Source: Listeria monocytogenes
GTDB taxonomy: Bacteria > Bacillota > Bacilli > Lactobacillales > Listeriaceae
Direction: 5' to 3'
Assembly (NCBI RefSeq): GCF_013282665.1
Contig: NZ_CP054041.1
Coordinates: 2,400,001 to 2,464,000 of the forward strand
Length of the DNA stretch: 64,000 bases
Shown: one piece after another, positions 1 to 8,004 of the stretch
Layout of the letters: every line of letters starts with the position of its first letter
Position numbering within the stretch: position 1 is the stretch's first letter
Position numbers and translations under genes: made by a program
The notes under the pieces: model-generated
Told to the model about the DNA's origin: nothing
Database searches by the model: none
What the model saw: the letters and a program-made list of their open reading frames with translations, nothing else

Positions 1-327
1 TTCCCTGTGAAAGTAACCGTAAATCCCAAATTACCCGATCCAGTAGTTCCTGTTCCAGATCCGACTCCAGATCCGACTCCGACTCCGGATCCAGAGCAAG
101 AACCAGGAGATGAACCAGTCTTTTCTTCCGATTCATCAGAAAATCCAAGTGAAGAAATAGCGGATAACGAAAAAGTCAAAGAAGACAAAGCTGAGACTGT
201 ATCACTCCAAGCTACTACAACTAATAAAGTAACCCTACCAAAAACAGGAGACAACTTGCCAACATCTGGAGTTGCAGTCGGTTTCTTGGTCTTAGGATTA
301 GGGGTTATGCTTGCACGTAAAAAATAA
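1..327 (+). CDS. C-terminal end of an LPXTG-anchored internalin-like surface protein (5' end outside window)
   Basis: The open frame enters from the window edge and ends at 327. It encodes the end of an Ig-like domain, a Pro-Asp-Thr repeat spacer (about residues 13-35), an acidic linker, and a sorting signal: LPKTG at codons 79-83, a hydrophobic stretch and an RKK tail. This is the sortase A substrate layout, so the protein is inferred to be covalently anchored to peptidoglycan. The first 80 bases are identical to 2577-2656 in the LRR gene downstream, so the missing 5' part is probably also an LRR region. It belongs to a tandem family of surface genes. The ligand is unknown. Confidence 0.85.
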   Translation, partial: FPVKVTVNPKLPDPVVPVPDPTPDPTPTPDPEQEPGDEPVFSSDSSENPSEEIADNEKVKEDKAETVSLQATTTNKVTLPKTGDNLPTSGVAVGFLVLGLGVMLARKK

Positions 328-437
328 TTAAGTAAAAAATCCGCTCACTAAGAACTAACTCAATAATGTGGAGAAAAAATCAAAAAGCATCTCTTGTTGA
401 ATTCGATCAAAATGAATTTAACAGGAGGTGTTTTTTA

Positions 438-674
438 ATGGAGACAAGAGGAGTATATCCGATTGAAGGGAAGATGATGGCTATTCAGTGGAAGAAATAT
501 AGCGCTTCTCATTATGGAAAAACGAGGTATTAAAAATAAGACACAGATAGAAACAGCAAAAAACATCGCCTTCTAGAACTAATTGGAAAACAGTATACTT
601 TCACTAAAGGTGTAATTAATGAAGGACTAAGGGAAAGAGAGCTCCTTAAACAATGGAATAAAAAGCTTGTTTAA
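438..674 (+). pseudogene. Decayed IS3-family transposase OrfA remnant
   Basis: An ATG at 438 follows a good ribosome-binding site (aggaggtg, 423-430) but is stopped after about 31 codons. Reading across two frame changes gives pieces typical of the N-terminal helix-turn-helix OrfA of IS3/IS150-type elements. An early piece has an IEGKMMAIQ-like stretch, a middle piece reads EKRGIKNKTQIE, and a last piece reads IGKQYTFTKGV and ends at 672-674. No OrfB (DDE transposase) part follows. The element is therefore dead and truncated. Its 3' end abuts the orphan sorting-signal remnant at 675. Family assignment is by resemblance to remembered Listeria OrfA proteins and needs a search. Confidence 0.6.
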
Positions 675-818
675 GGTAAATTTGCTTTATCTATCAATTC
701 TTCTACGCCGGTAGTCAAACGAATATTACCGAAAACGGGAGATACATTGCCAATAGCAGGAGTATTAGGTGGTTTCTTAGTCTTAGGATTAGGCGTCATG
801 ATTGCACGAAAAAAATAA
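675..818 (+). pseudogene. Orphan LPXTG sorting-signal remnant of a lost surface-protein gene
   Basis: Frame 675-818 encodes 47 residues with no start codon of its own: a short Ser/Thr linker (ALSINSSTPVV), LPKTGD, a hydrophobic segment (GGFLVLGLGVMIA) and RKK before the stop. The linker matches the one before the sorting signal of the intact LRR gene at 1158-2846 (ALSINSSTSVV). It is therefore the 3' stump of another family member whose body was lost, probably with the adjoining transposase insertion. A hairpin terminator of the family type still follows at 826-862. Confidence 0.8.
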
Positions 819-825
819 ACTGATT

Positions 826-862
826 AAAAACTATTCACTCAACTAATGAGGGGATAGTTTTT
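826..862 (+). terminator. Terminator after the sorting-signal remnant
   Basis: An inverted repeat (aaaaactatt-c / g-gatagttttt) is followed by T residues. A closely similar hairpin follows the intact LRR gene at 2854-2893, which supports common descent of the two 3' ends. Confidence 0.65.
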
Positions 863-1157
863 ATAGTATAAATGGAGAATAAATAGAGATAAGGCTAAAT
901 TTTCTTCTAGAAAAAAAGTTTTATGATTAGTTGTTTTTAGATAGTAACTTTTTTAAGAATATGATAGTAGTGCGAGAATTTTGAAATGAAACTTATAGCC
1001 ATTCCATTTTTTATAATTATATGATTCGAAAATCCAACAATTGTTCACAAAGTATCCATAGGTATTTAACTTTAAGCGGTATATAATTACTAAATTAAAG
1101 TAAGTGATTAGCTGTGTAGAATGCTAATTAATCTGATTAAAGAGAGGGACAAGCAAG
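863..1157. other. Intergenic region upstream of the first intact LRR gene
   Basis: About 295 AT-rich bases with no convincing reading frame. A perfect TATAAT lies at 1082-1087, but only a weak -35 (taggta, 1059-1064) lies 17 bases upstream. A purine-rich ribosome-binding site (agagaggga) precedes the ATG at 1158. No PrfA box (TTAACA-N2-TGTTAA) and no SigB promoter were found. Confidence 0.4.
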
Positions 1158-2846
1158 ATGTCAATTAAGTCTAAAATAATGAAAATAGGAATTTGTAGCG
1201 TAATGGTCCTTGTACCTTTATCGCAAGTTTCCTTCCCAGGTTTTGCTGCTGAAGAAGCAAGTGAAGAAGTAAATCAAGGTATTGTCAATATACCGGATGC
1301 AAATCTTAAAGCCAATTTAAACCAAATCATCGGCCAAGCAAGTACGGCGGATATCACTGAAACTCAAATGAAGGGATTTACTAATTTGAGCTTTAATGAT
1401 TCAGTGACAGATTTAACTGGTATTGAATATGCGACCAACCTAACTTCCCTAACAATAAGTGGCTCAAATATAACGAATGCCACCTTTCCAGTAGATATGA
1501 GCATGTTAACAAAATTAGAAATGTTAGAGATATCTAATTCTAGTATCGACAACAATGTGTATAGTCGATTGAATACTATACCCGGCTTAACGAGTCTTAA
1601 TCTTACGAATAATAGTGGTATAACCAGTCTAAAAGGGTTAATTGGACCAGAATTAACTTCCTTAAATGTTAATGGATGTCAGATTGATGATTTTAGAGGA
1701 GTCGAAACATTTCCTAAGTTAACGAGTTTTCATGGTGTTCAAAGTTTTGATTACACCAAGGATAACACGAAGGAAACAACCATTAAAAGTAGTGAACTGA
1801 AGTTTGATTTAGCGAAACAAACGTTATTCATTCCTTCTACTATTTTTTCTACCTCCTATTTAACCAATTTTGATGGCAGTAAAATTGGCATTGATTATAG
1901 TTCGCCGAATGCCTTTGTGCTTGAAATGGGAGATAGTTATATCTTTACGAATGATAAAGTAGTTCTGTCTAGCGAGGGAATCACGCTAACAGGGTTCACA
2001 CAAACGGATTATGATAACTTAAATTGGATGTATTTTAGAACGCTCTTCAAACCGACAACAGATATAAAACCAGCTAATTTAGCGAATGGAACGTATGATA
2101 TCCGTAATTCACTCAATGTAGAAATGTTTAACATAGATCATTCCGTGAATATTACAGCAGAAGAAAATAGATCCTATATTGCCGGAGAAAATATTACGCC
2201 AGAACAATTCTTAACTGATATTAAAGCGGAAGCCAATGGTGCGACTATTACAAGTGATTTTGCAGAAAAAGTAGATATGTCTCAACCAGGCACTTACACG
2301 GTTACCCTAAACGCAGAGAATACAGCTGGTTTAAAAGGGGAACCCATCCAAGTCACTGTAACGGTCATTGAAAAAACGGTGATTACAGCACAACCAGAAG
2401 TAACCTATGAGCTAAATGAAGCAAAAACAGAAGCGGAGTTCTTAGAGGCTATTCAAGCTGTGACTAATGATGGAACAGCGATTACAAGTGATTTCGCAAC
2501 AGCAGTAGATTTTAGTAAAGCTGGCACCTATACGGTAACATTAAACGCAGAAAATGATAATCAAAAAGCAACACCTTTCCCTGTGAAAGTAACCGTAAAT
2601 CCCAAATTACCCGATCCAGTAGTTCCTGTTCCAGATCCGACTCCAGATCCGACTCCAGATCCGACACCGGATCCAGTGCCAAAACCAACTATGGACGATA
2701 AAGATAAACCTGCTTTATCCATAAATTCCTCCACTTCGGTAGTTAATGAAAAATTACCAAAAACAGGAGATGCATCACCAGCAAAAGGATTCGTAGTTGG
2801 ATTTTTAATCTTAGGATTAGGTGTTATGATCATACGAAAAAAATAA
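1158..2846 (+). CDS. LRR internalin-like surface protein with two Ig-like domains and an LPKTG anchor
   Basis: 562 aa. A Sec signal peptide spans residues 1-31 (basic N-terminus, hydrophobic core, cut near FAA/EEA). A cap-like VNIPDANLKANLN segment and leucine-rich repeats follow to about residue 200. Two Ig-like/bacterial-adhesin-type modules come next (about 333-410 and 411-485; both contain ITSDFA and TYTVTLNAEN). A Pro-Asp-Thr repeat spacer (about 490-510) leads to LPKTG at 533-537 with a hydrophobic tail and RKK. It is inferred to be secreted, cut by sortase A and linked to peptidoglycan, with the LRR face available to bind a ligand. The repeat count is lower than in InlA. It resembles the lmo1289/lmo1290-type proteins next to oatA in L. 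monocytogenes (from memory). Ligand and role in infection are unknown. Confidence 0.9.
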   Translation: MSIKSKIMKIGICSVMVLVPLSQVSFPGFAAEEASEEVNQGIVNIPDANLKANLNQIIGQASTADITETQMKGFTNLSFNDSVTDLTGIEYATNLTSLTISGSNITNATFPVDMSMLTKLEMLEISNSSIDNNVYSRLNTIPGLTSLNLTNNSGITSLKGLIGPELTSLNVNGCQIDDFRGVETFPKLTSFHGVQSFDYTKDNTKETTIKSSELKFDLAKQTLFIPSTIFSTSYLTNFDGSKIGIDYSSPNAFVLEMGDSYIFTNDKVVLSSEGITLTGFTQTDYDNLNWMYFRTLFKPTTDIKPANLANGTYDIRNSLNVEMFNIDHSVNITAEENRSYIAGENITPEQFLTDIKAEANGATITSDFAEKVDMSQPGTYTVTLNAENTAGLKGEPIQVTVTVIEKTVITAQPEVTYELNEAKTEAEFLEAIQAVTNDGTAITSDFATAVDFSKAGTYTVTLNAENDNQKATPFPVKVTVNPKLPDPVVPVPDPTPDPTPDPTPDPVPKPTMDDKDKPALSINSSTSVVNEKLPKTGDASPAKGFVVGFLILGLGVMIIRKK

Positions 2847-2853
2847 GTTAATG

Positions 2854-2893
2854 AAAAGCTATCCACTCAGTTATTGGGGGGATAGTTTTTTTA
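2854..2893 (+). terminator. Rho-independent terminator
   Basis: The stem aaaagctatcc / ggatagttttt (one G-U pair) is followed by a T run, immediately after the stop codon of the first intact LRR gene. Confidence 0.75.
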
Positions 2894-3061
2894 TAAGAAA
2901 ATAGATGTTATGATTTCGATATATTTTTGACAAATAAGCCTGGTTTTTTACTAACTTAAATGGTGATTAAAAGTCGCATGGAATCATGGGAAATGAGTAA
3001 AAAAGTCCATGAAAGGTATTAAAATCTACTTTTCAAGTCATTTTTGTACACATTTTGTCTA

Positions 3062-3090
3062 TTGGTCTTATGAGGTGAGAAGACTATAAT
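3062..3090 (+). promoter_or_regulatory. SigA-type promoter for the second LRR gene
   Basis: TTGGTC (3062-3067) and TATAAT (3085-3090) are 17 bases apart, about 80 bases before the ATG at 3170. The rest of the 2847-3169 gap is AT-rich with no reading frame, PrfA box or repeat seen. Confidence 0.6.
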
Positions 3091-3169
3091 TACATCATAA
3101 AGTTCCTTTTGAGGATAACTAATAAATTTTACTAAATGAATATAAATAGTGTAGAGAGGATAATGACTT

Positions 3170-4942
3170 ATGTCAGTTAAATCAAATATCGTGAAAATTG
3201 GGATATGTTTTGCTGTACTTGCTGTCCCGGTTTCGCAAACTATATTCCCGGTATTTGCTGCAGAGAAAACTGGATTAAAAGCAAGTCAAGATAACGTGAA
3301 TATACCAGATACTAATTTAAAAAAATATTTAAATGGAAGATTTGGGCAGGCGAGCACAGCAGATATTACCCAAGCACAAATGGATTCATTAACAAGCATT
3401 ACATTAGAAAATATAAATATTATTGATTTAACCGGTATTGAATATGCTCATAATTTAAAAGATTTAACCATAACCAATATTCATGCAACAAATTATAACC
3501 AAGTAGGAAGTATTATTAACCTTGAACGGTTGTGTATTATGGGAGCTGATGTTACATCTGATAAAATACCGAATTTAAGTGGCCTTACTAATTTAACTCT
3601 ACTAGATTTTTCACACAGCGCGCATGATAATTCTGTTTTAACTAAAATAAATACTCTTCCGAATGTAAACAGTATAAACCTTAGTAATAATGGTGCAATA
3701 ACGGATATTATGCTCCTTAAAATTATGCCAGAACTGGAGAAGTTAAATATTCAATTTGATGGAGTGCATGATTATCGAGGCATAGAAGATTTTCCTAAAT
3801 TAAATCAACTGTATGCATATGGCCAAAACATAGGCAGTAAAAAATTAATTAACTCCGATATTAAAAGTAGTAAATTAACGTACAATGCAGAAAATCAAAC
3901 ATTATACATTCCATTCAGCTTGATGACGGAACGGACTGTTAATTATGATGGCTATGTACCAGATTTTGTGAAATCAACAGCAAGTAACAATACTTACTTT
4001 ACAATGAATGAGCAACAAGTAAGTGGGGATAGACTAACAATCACAAGCGATGGCTTAACAGTGAGTGATGTGAGTAAAACAGAATTTGATCATCTTGAAA
4101 AAATGGAATACAATGCGAGAATTGATTTGAATACTCAATCTTACAATATTCCTGATCAATTTAAAAATGGTGGGTCTTACACTATATCTGCTCCTACTTA
4201 TGATCATTATTTCACGGTTGATCACTCTTTGAATATCACTGCTGATAGTGAAAAAACATATATAGAAAATCAACCAGTGACAGAAGCAGAATTTTTAGCA
4301 GATGTTCATGCGAAAACTGATGATGACTCAACCGTTACAAGTGATTTCGTTGATAAAGTAGATTTCAAGATCCCTGGGACGTATACAGTTACTTTACAAT
4401 CTGAAAATAATGCCGGATTGAAGGCGGCGCCAGTTCAAGTAAACGTAATCATTAAAGCAAAGACAGCGATTACTGCTGATGAAAAAATCACTTATAAACT
4501 TGATGCATCTAAAACAGAAGCAGGATTTCTAGCCGATATTAAAGCAAAGACAAATGATGGAACAGCGATTACAAGTGATTTTGGGGCGATTGTAGATCTT
4601 TCCAAACCAGGAAAATATGTCGTTACATTAAACGCGGAAAATGATTTACAAAAAGCTGTGCCAGTGTCAGTAACGGTTATTGTTGAAAATGAAACACCAA
4701 TACCGGATCCAACACCAAGCCCGACACCTGAGCCAACACCAAATCCAGTTATCAATCCAAACGTAAGTAAACCGGAAGTTCCAAGTTATAAAGTTCCATC
4801 AATAACTGTTAAAGAAAATAATGTAAAAAAGGAAACAAGTAAAAATGCTTTACCTAAAACAGGAGATTCTTTACCTGTTGGAGGGATTTCTGTAGGATTT
4901 CTACTAATCGGACTAAGCTTTATTGTTTCAAGGAAAAAATAA
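3170..4942 (+). CDS. LRR internalin-like surface protein with two Ig-like domains and an LPKTG anchor (paralogue)
   Basis: 590 aa, with the same architecture as the preceding gene. A signal peptide (about 1-31, ending FAAEK) is followed by a NIPDTNLKKYLN cap and leucine-rich repeats to about residue 210. A linking region precedes two Ig-like modules (about 360-440 and 441-510), each with TSDF and YTVTL/YVVTL motifs. A Pro-Thr-Asp/Glu repeat leads to LPKTG at 561-565, a hydrophobic segment and RKK. The signal peptide and N-terminal cap are closely similar to the upstream paralogue, while the LRR part is more diverged. It is inferred to be sortase A-anchored. It ends against oatA with a shared terminator. 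Ligand unknown. Confidence 0.9.
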   Translation: MSVKSNIVKIGICFAVLAVPVSQTIFPVFAAEKTGLKASQDNVNIPDTNLKKYLNGRFGQASTADITQAQMDSLTSITLENINIIDLTGIEYAHNLKDLTITNIHATNYNQVGSIINLERLCIMGADVTSDKIPNLSGLTNLTLLDFSHSAHDNSVLTKINTLPNVNSINLSNNGAITDIMLLKIMPELEKLNIQFDGVHDYRGIEDFPKLNQLYAYGQNIGSKKLINSDIKSSKLTYNAENQTLYIPFSLMTERTVNYDGYVPDFVKSTASNNTYFTMNEQQVSGDRLTITSDGLTVSDVSKTEFDHLEKMEYNARIDLNTQSYNIPDQFKNGGSYTISAPTYDHYFTVDHSLNITADSEKTYIENQPVTEAEFLADVHAKTDDDSTVTSDFVDKVDFKIPGTYTVTLQSENNAGLKAAPVQVNVIIKAKTAITADEKITYKLDASKTEAGFLADIKAKTNDGTAITSDFGAIVDLSKPGKYVVTLNAENDLQKAVPVSVTVIVENETPIPDPTPSPTPEPTPNPVINPNVSKPEVPSYKVPSITVKENNVKKETSKNALPKTGDSLPVGGISVGFLLIGLSFIVSRKK

Positions 4943-4945
4943 AAA

Positions 4946-4980
4946 AAGCATCTGCCCCGAGAAAGGGCAGATGCTTATTT
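4946..4980. terminator. Bidirectional terminator between the LRR gene and oatA
   Basis: A strong inverted repeat (aagcatctgccc / gggcagatgctt) has A and T runs on either side. It serves convergent genes; the oatA stop codon lies inside its right arm. Confidence 0.85.
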
Positions 4981-6861
4981 ATTCATAACACTAGTTAACA
5001 TTGCTACATAAGCTTGAGCGCCAGTTTTAGTTAAATGGACGCCATCAGGGGCAAAGTACTGTGATTGACCGCTAGATCTTGAATACCAATCAACAACGGT
5101 TACATTAGGTCGTGAGTCGGCGTTAGCAATACTTTTGTTTACTTCCGATTGCCAACCACGAGGTACTCGCGTATTTACTAAATAAATGGTTGCTTTATCA
5201 AATTGATCTAATAAGCTATTTAATTGATCCTCTGTGAATGGACCATTTGTCCCGAGCTCAAGAATGACAGAACTATTTTCGCTATTGAATTTCTTATAAC
5301 CAGTCGCTGTCGTAATAGCATCTCGTAATTGACGTCCGACAAGACCATCAATGGTGACATTAGGGACAGCTTCCTTCAAGTAAGGCTCAATATCAAGCAT
5401 GACCGAATCGCCAATCGCTACTGTTTGTGTAATCGTTGGTTTTGGAGCGGCGGCAGATTTATCTTTGTTGTCCGGTTCTGGCGTTTCATCTTGTCCGCTA
5501 GCTTTGTCAGCGTCTGTTTCTTTTGAGCTTTCTTTTTCGTTCGCTGCTTTTTCATCTGCTTCTTTTTTCGTATCTTTCTTCGTTTCTGGAGTAGAAGTAG
5601 TGGTTTTAACAGAAGTTTGTTGTTTTTCTGCATTGGTATTAACGGACAGAACATTAGTCATACCAAGAGTGAATATCGCTAAAACAGCTACAACACCAGC
5701 AATACTTAACCACTTGCCAATAGGTTTGTTTTTCCAGACGAAATAGTTTTTATCTTTAAAGCCTTTGAAATAGTTAATAAAACCATTTTTTCGAATCGGC
5801 GTTTCAATAAAGCGGAATGATAATTCAGCAATAATAAATGTAGCCGCAACTTGTAAGATAGCGCGCCAAATATTAGGCTGCGTAAGTTCTAATACAGGGG
5901 TAGTTAATGTAATAATTGGATAGTGCCATAGATAAATACCGTAAGACCTTGTTCCAATCCATCTAAGCGGTTTAAAACTGAAAATTTTACTTAGATAAGA
6001 AGCGGGGTGAGAGATAGTTGCGATCATGATAACGCCAAGAATCGCAACGAATAACAAACCACCGCGATATAAGAAAGGTTGATATTCACTTACAAAAGCG
6101 GTGAATAGAACAAAACAAAGAATACTGATTGTTCCGGCAATATTAAGAACTGCCTTACTTTTCTTAGGTACTACAGGGCTAAGCCGATTAAAAGGCCATA
6201 CAAATGCAAGTGCACAACCTGCCAGTAAATCAAATGCTCTTGTATCCGTCCCATAGTAGACACGACTCGGATCTGTTCCTGGAACGTATAAAATCGTCAT
6301 CCAAATGGCGGAAAGTAAACCAAGACCAATAACGATTTTTAAAAGTAGTTTCGGATTTTTGACCCATTTAAGAAATACAAGTAGAAAAGCGGGCCAAATC
6401 ACATAAAATTGTTCTTCAATAGCTAATGACCATAAGTTTTTAAGTGGTGATGGGAGTCCAAATGAATCGAAATAAGAAACATTGTGGAAAATGAACCACC
6501 AATTACTTACATAAAAGAAAGAAGCAATCGCATCGCCGCGTAAGTTTTTTAAAATTTCTGGGTGAAAGAAAACGGCATAGATAACAACTACCACAATCAT
6601 TACATAAACGGCAGGAATGAGTCGCCGAAAACGTCTAATCCAAAATTGTTTTAATTGCAGTGATTGCGTTTTTTCCCATTGTGTTAATAAAATATTTGTA
6701 ATTAAATAACCAGATAAGACGAAAAATATGTCTACGCCGATGAATCCACCTTTTGCCCAGCTGAAATTCAAGTGGTAGGCGATTACTGCAAGAACTGCGA
6801 GTGCTCGGAGTCCATCAATACTCGGAACATATTTTCTACTGTAGCGAGTAGTCCTTTTCAA
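4975..6861 (-). CDS. oatA: Peptidoglycan O-acetyltransferase OatA
   Basis: 628 aa from a TTG start at 6861 with an AGGAGATG ribosome-binding site. It has two modules. Residues about 1-390 are an acyltransferase-3 membrane domain with about ten or eleven membrane segments, starting GLRALAVLAVIAYHL. Then come a charged Lys/Glu/Asp linker (about 415-465) and an extracellular SGNH/GDSL esterase-fold domain with GDS (Ser about 485), LGTNG (about 537) and DxxH (DGVHL, about 609). In the family, the membrane part passes acetyl groups outward and the SGNH part acetylates C6 of MurNAc, which gives lysozyme resistance. It sits alone on the minus strand, divergent from the phosphodiesterase gene. All catalytic motifs are present. 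Confidence 0.92.
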   Translation of the reverse strand: MKRTTRYSRKYVPSIDGLRALAVLAVIAYHLNFSWAKGGFIGVDIFFVLSGYLITNILLTQWEKTQSLQLKQFWIRRFRRLIPAVYVMIVVVVIYAVFFHPEILKNLRGDAIASFFYVSNWWFIFHNVSYFDSFGLPSPLKNLWSLAIEEQFYVIWPAFLLVFLKWVKNPKLLLKIVIGLGLLSAIWMTILYVPGTDPSRVYYGTDTRAFDLLAGCALAFVWPFNRLSPVVPKKSKAVLNIAGTISILCFVLFTAFVSEYQPFLYRGGLLFVAILGVIMIATISHPASYLSKIFSFKPLRWIGTRSYGIYLWHYPIITLTTPVLELTQPNIWRAILQVAATFIIAELSFRFIETPIRKNGFINYFKGFKDKNYFVWKNKPIGKWLSIAGVVAVLAIFTLGMTNVLSVNTNAEKQQTSVKTTTSTPETKKDTKKEADEKAANEKESSKETDADKASGQDETPEPDNKDKSAAAPKPTITQTVAIGDSVMLDIEPYLKEAVPNVTIDGLVGRQLRDAITTATGYKKFNSENSSVILELGTNGPFTEDQLNSLLDQFDKATIYLVNTRVPRGWQSEVNKSIANADSRPNVTVVDWYSRSSGQSQYFAPDGVHLTKTGAQAYVAMLTSVMNK

Positions 6862-7021
6862 AATAACATCTCCTATTTGTGATAAGTAAATATATGTGTG
6901 TAAACCTAGACAGAGATAGTAAAGAGATCTGTTTTTAGCTCCATACTATAATACCATACATAAATCAAGAAGTAATTTAAAATGCTGAATTAATTGATAG
7001 ATTTTAAAAATTTGAGTATAT

Positions 7022-7050
7022 TTGCTTATTTTTGTTATAGTAAATATAAG
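7022..7050 (+). promoter_or_regulatory. SigA-type promoter for the glycerophosphodiester phosphodiesterase gene
   Basis: TTGCTT (7022-7027), a 17-base spacer and TATAAG (7045-7050) lie about 24 bases before the TTG start. Confidence 0.5.
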
Positions 7051-7073
7051 TAAATAGTTTGGGGGGAAGCATT

Positions 7074-7772
7074 TTGACGGAAATATTTGCCCATCGAGGC
7101 AGTAGTGGAACACATCCGGAAAATACGATACCAGCGATGAAAGCGGCTGTTTCATCTGGTGCAGACGGCATCGAGTTAGATATTCATGTACTGAAAAGTG
7201 GAGAATTAATCGTTATGCACGATGAACGAGTTGACAGGACAACAAATGGAAGTGGCTTTTTGAAAGATCACACTCTTTCAGAAGTGAAGAAACTAGTGAT
7301 TGGCAAACGATTTTTCCGAAAAATTCGTGTGCCGACTTTAGAAGAAGTTTTTAAGCTAGTGAGTGGCTCTGATATTATACTAAATATCGAACTTAAAACG
7401 GACGTCTTTGAATATGAAGGAATAGAACAAAAGGTTTTAGACTTAGCGGGAAAATTCCCTCAAGTCAAGCGGATGTATTCTTCTTTTAACCCAGATACAC
7501 TCATTCGATTAAGAGAATTAGAGCCAACTGCCAAACTAGCTTTAATTACACACGAAAACTTAGAAGAAGTATTACCTCTACATGAAAAAATCCAGCTTGA
7601 CGCAGTGCATCCGCCAGTAAAAGCAATGAAAAATCCTATCTTAAAGCAAATTGCAGCACGATACTGGACAGTGAATAAAGATGAAACTATGGTGCATTTT
7701 CTAGAAGCTAATGCCAAAGGAATAATGACAGATTTCCCTGAAAGAGCAGTGGCATTATGGAAGGAGCGCTAA
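7074..7772 (+). CDS. Glycerophosphodiester phosphodiesterase (GDPD family)
   Basis: 232 aa. The TTG at 7074 is chosen because the ggggggaag ribosome-binding site (7061-7069) is correctly spaced; the upstream TTG at 7059 lies inside or before it. The protein opens with IFAHRGSSGTHPENT, the GDPD signature (HRG and PEN), followed by ELDIHVLKSGELIVMHDE, which carries the metal-binding Glu-Asp pair and second histidine. Family members cut glycerophosphodiesters to glycerol-3-phosphate and an alcohol. No signal peptide is seen, so it is probably cytosolic. It lies just before glpD, which uses the product glycerol-3-phosphate, so a shared catabolic role is a reasonable inference. Confidence 0.88.
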   Translation: MTEIFAHRGSSGTHPENTIPAMKAAVSSGADGIELDIHVLKSGELIVMHDERVDRTTNGSGFLKDHTLSEVKKLVIGKRFFRKIRVPTLEEVFKLVSGSDIILNIELKTDVFEYEGIEQKVLDLAGKFPQVKRMYSSFNPDTLIRLRELEPTAKLALITHENLEEVLPLHEKIQLDAVHPPVKAMKNPILKQIAARYWTVNKDETMVHFLEANAKGIMTDFPERAVALWKER

Positions 7773-7781
7773 ATTCCATGA

Positions 7782-7795
7782 GCAAAACGCTTTCA
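7782..7795. promoter_or_regulatory. Candidate cre (CcpA) site upstream of glpD
   Basis: On the minus strand this reads TGAAAGCGTTTTGC, matching the catabolite-response consensus TGWAANCGNTNWCA except in the last two positions. It overlaps the likely -35 region of a promoter with TATAAT at 7814-7819, where CcpA binding would repress. Confidence 0.4.
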
Positions 7796-7813
7796 TTATC
7801 CAGCGTTAAAAGC

Positions 7814-7819
7814 TATAAT
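7814..7819 (+). promoter_or_regulatory. Candidate glpD promoter -10 element
   Basis: A perfect TATAAT. The -35 at the usual distance is weak (tttcat, 7791-7796). Transcription would start near 7826 and run through the hairpin at 7858-7908 before reaching glpD. Confidence 0.4.
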
Positions 7820-7857
7820 CGTAGTAAGTTAATAAATATTATTGTCTGAGATTCGGA

Positions 7858-7908
7858 GAGACTGCAAAAGGCGAGCGCAATCGCCTTACTTTGCAGTCTC
7901 TTTTTTTG
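7858..7908 (+). terminator. Terminator between the GDPD gene and glpD, possible glpD leader attenuator
   Basis: A strong hairpin has the outer stem gagactgcaaa / tttgcagtctc with an inner ggcga / tcgcc stem, followed by seven T. It may simply end the GDPD transcript. However, a TATAAT lies just upstream, and glpD of Bacillus subtilis is controlled by GlpP antitermination at a leader terminator. A regulated attenuator is therefore plausible. Confidence 0.7.
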
Positions 7909-8004
7909 TTTTTAAACTTAAAGCGTTTCAGTTAGATTGAAAAGTGGAAAAGTAACGAAGAAGGCATAATTCAGATGATAAACAATTTGAAGGGGGCAAA
8001 CAAA

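Noticed and set aside
863..1157. Search for a PrfA box upstream of the LRR genes
   Set aside because: No TTAACA-N2-TGTTAA-like palindrome was found here or at 2894-3169, so virulence-regulon control is not supported.
2620..2690. Short tandem ccgact/ccagat repeats that could suggest a CRISPR or VNTR
   Set aside because: They are in-frame codon repeats of the cell-wall spacer, with no spacers between them; strain length variation is likely but it is not a CRISPR array.
2561..2866. Minus-strand frame with Gly-Ser-Val repeats opposite the LRR gene
   Set aside because: It is the reverse reading of the Pro-Asp-Thr repeat spacer; no ribosome-binding site and no homology expected.
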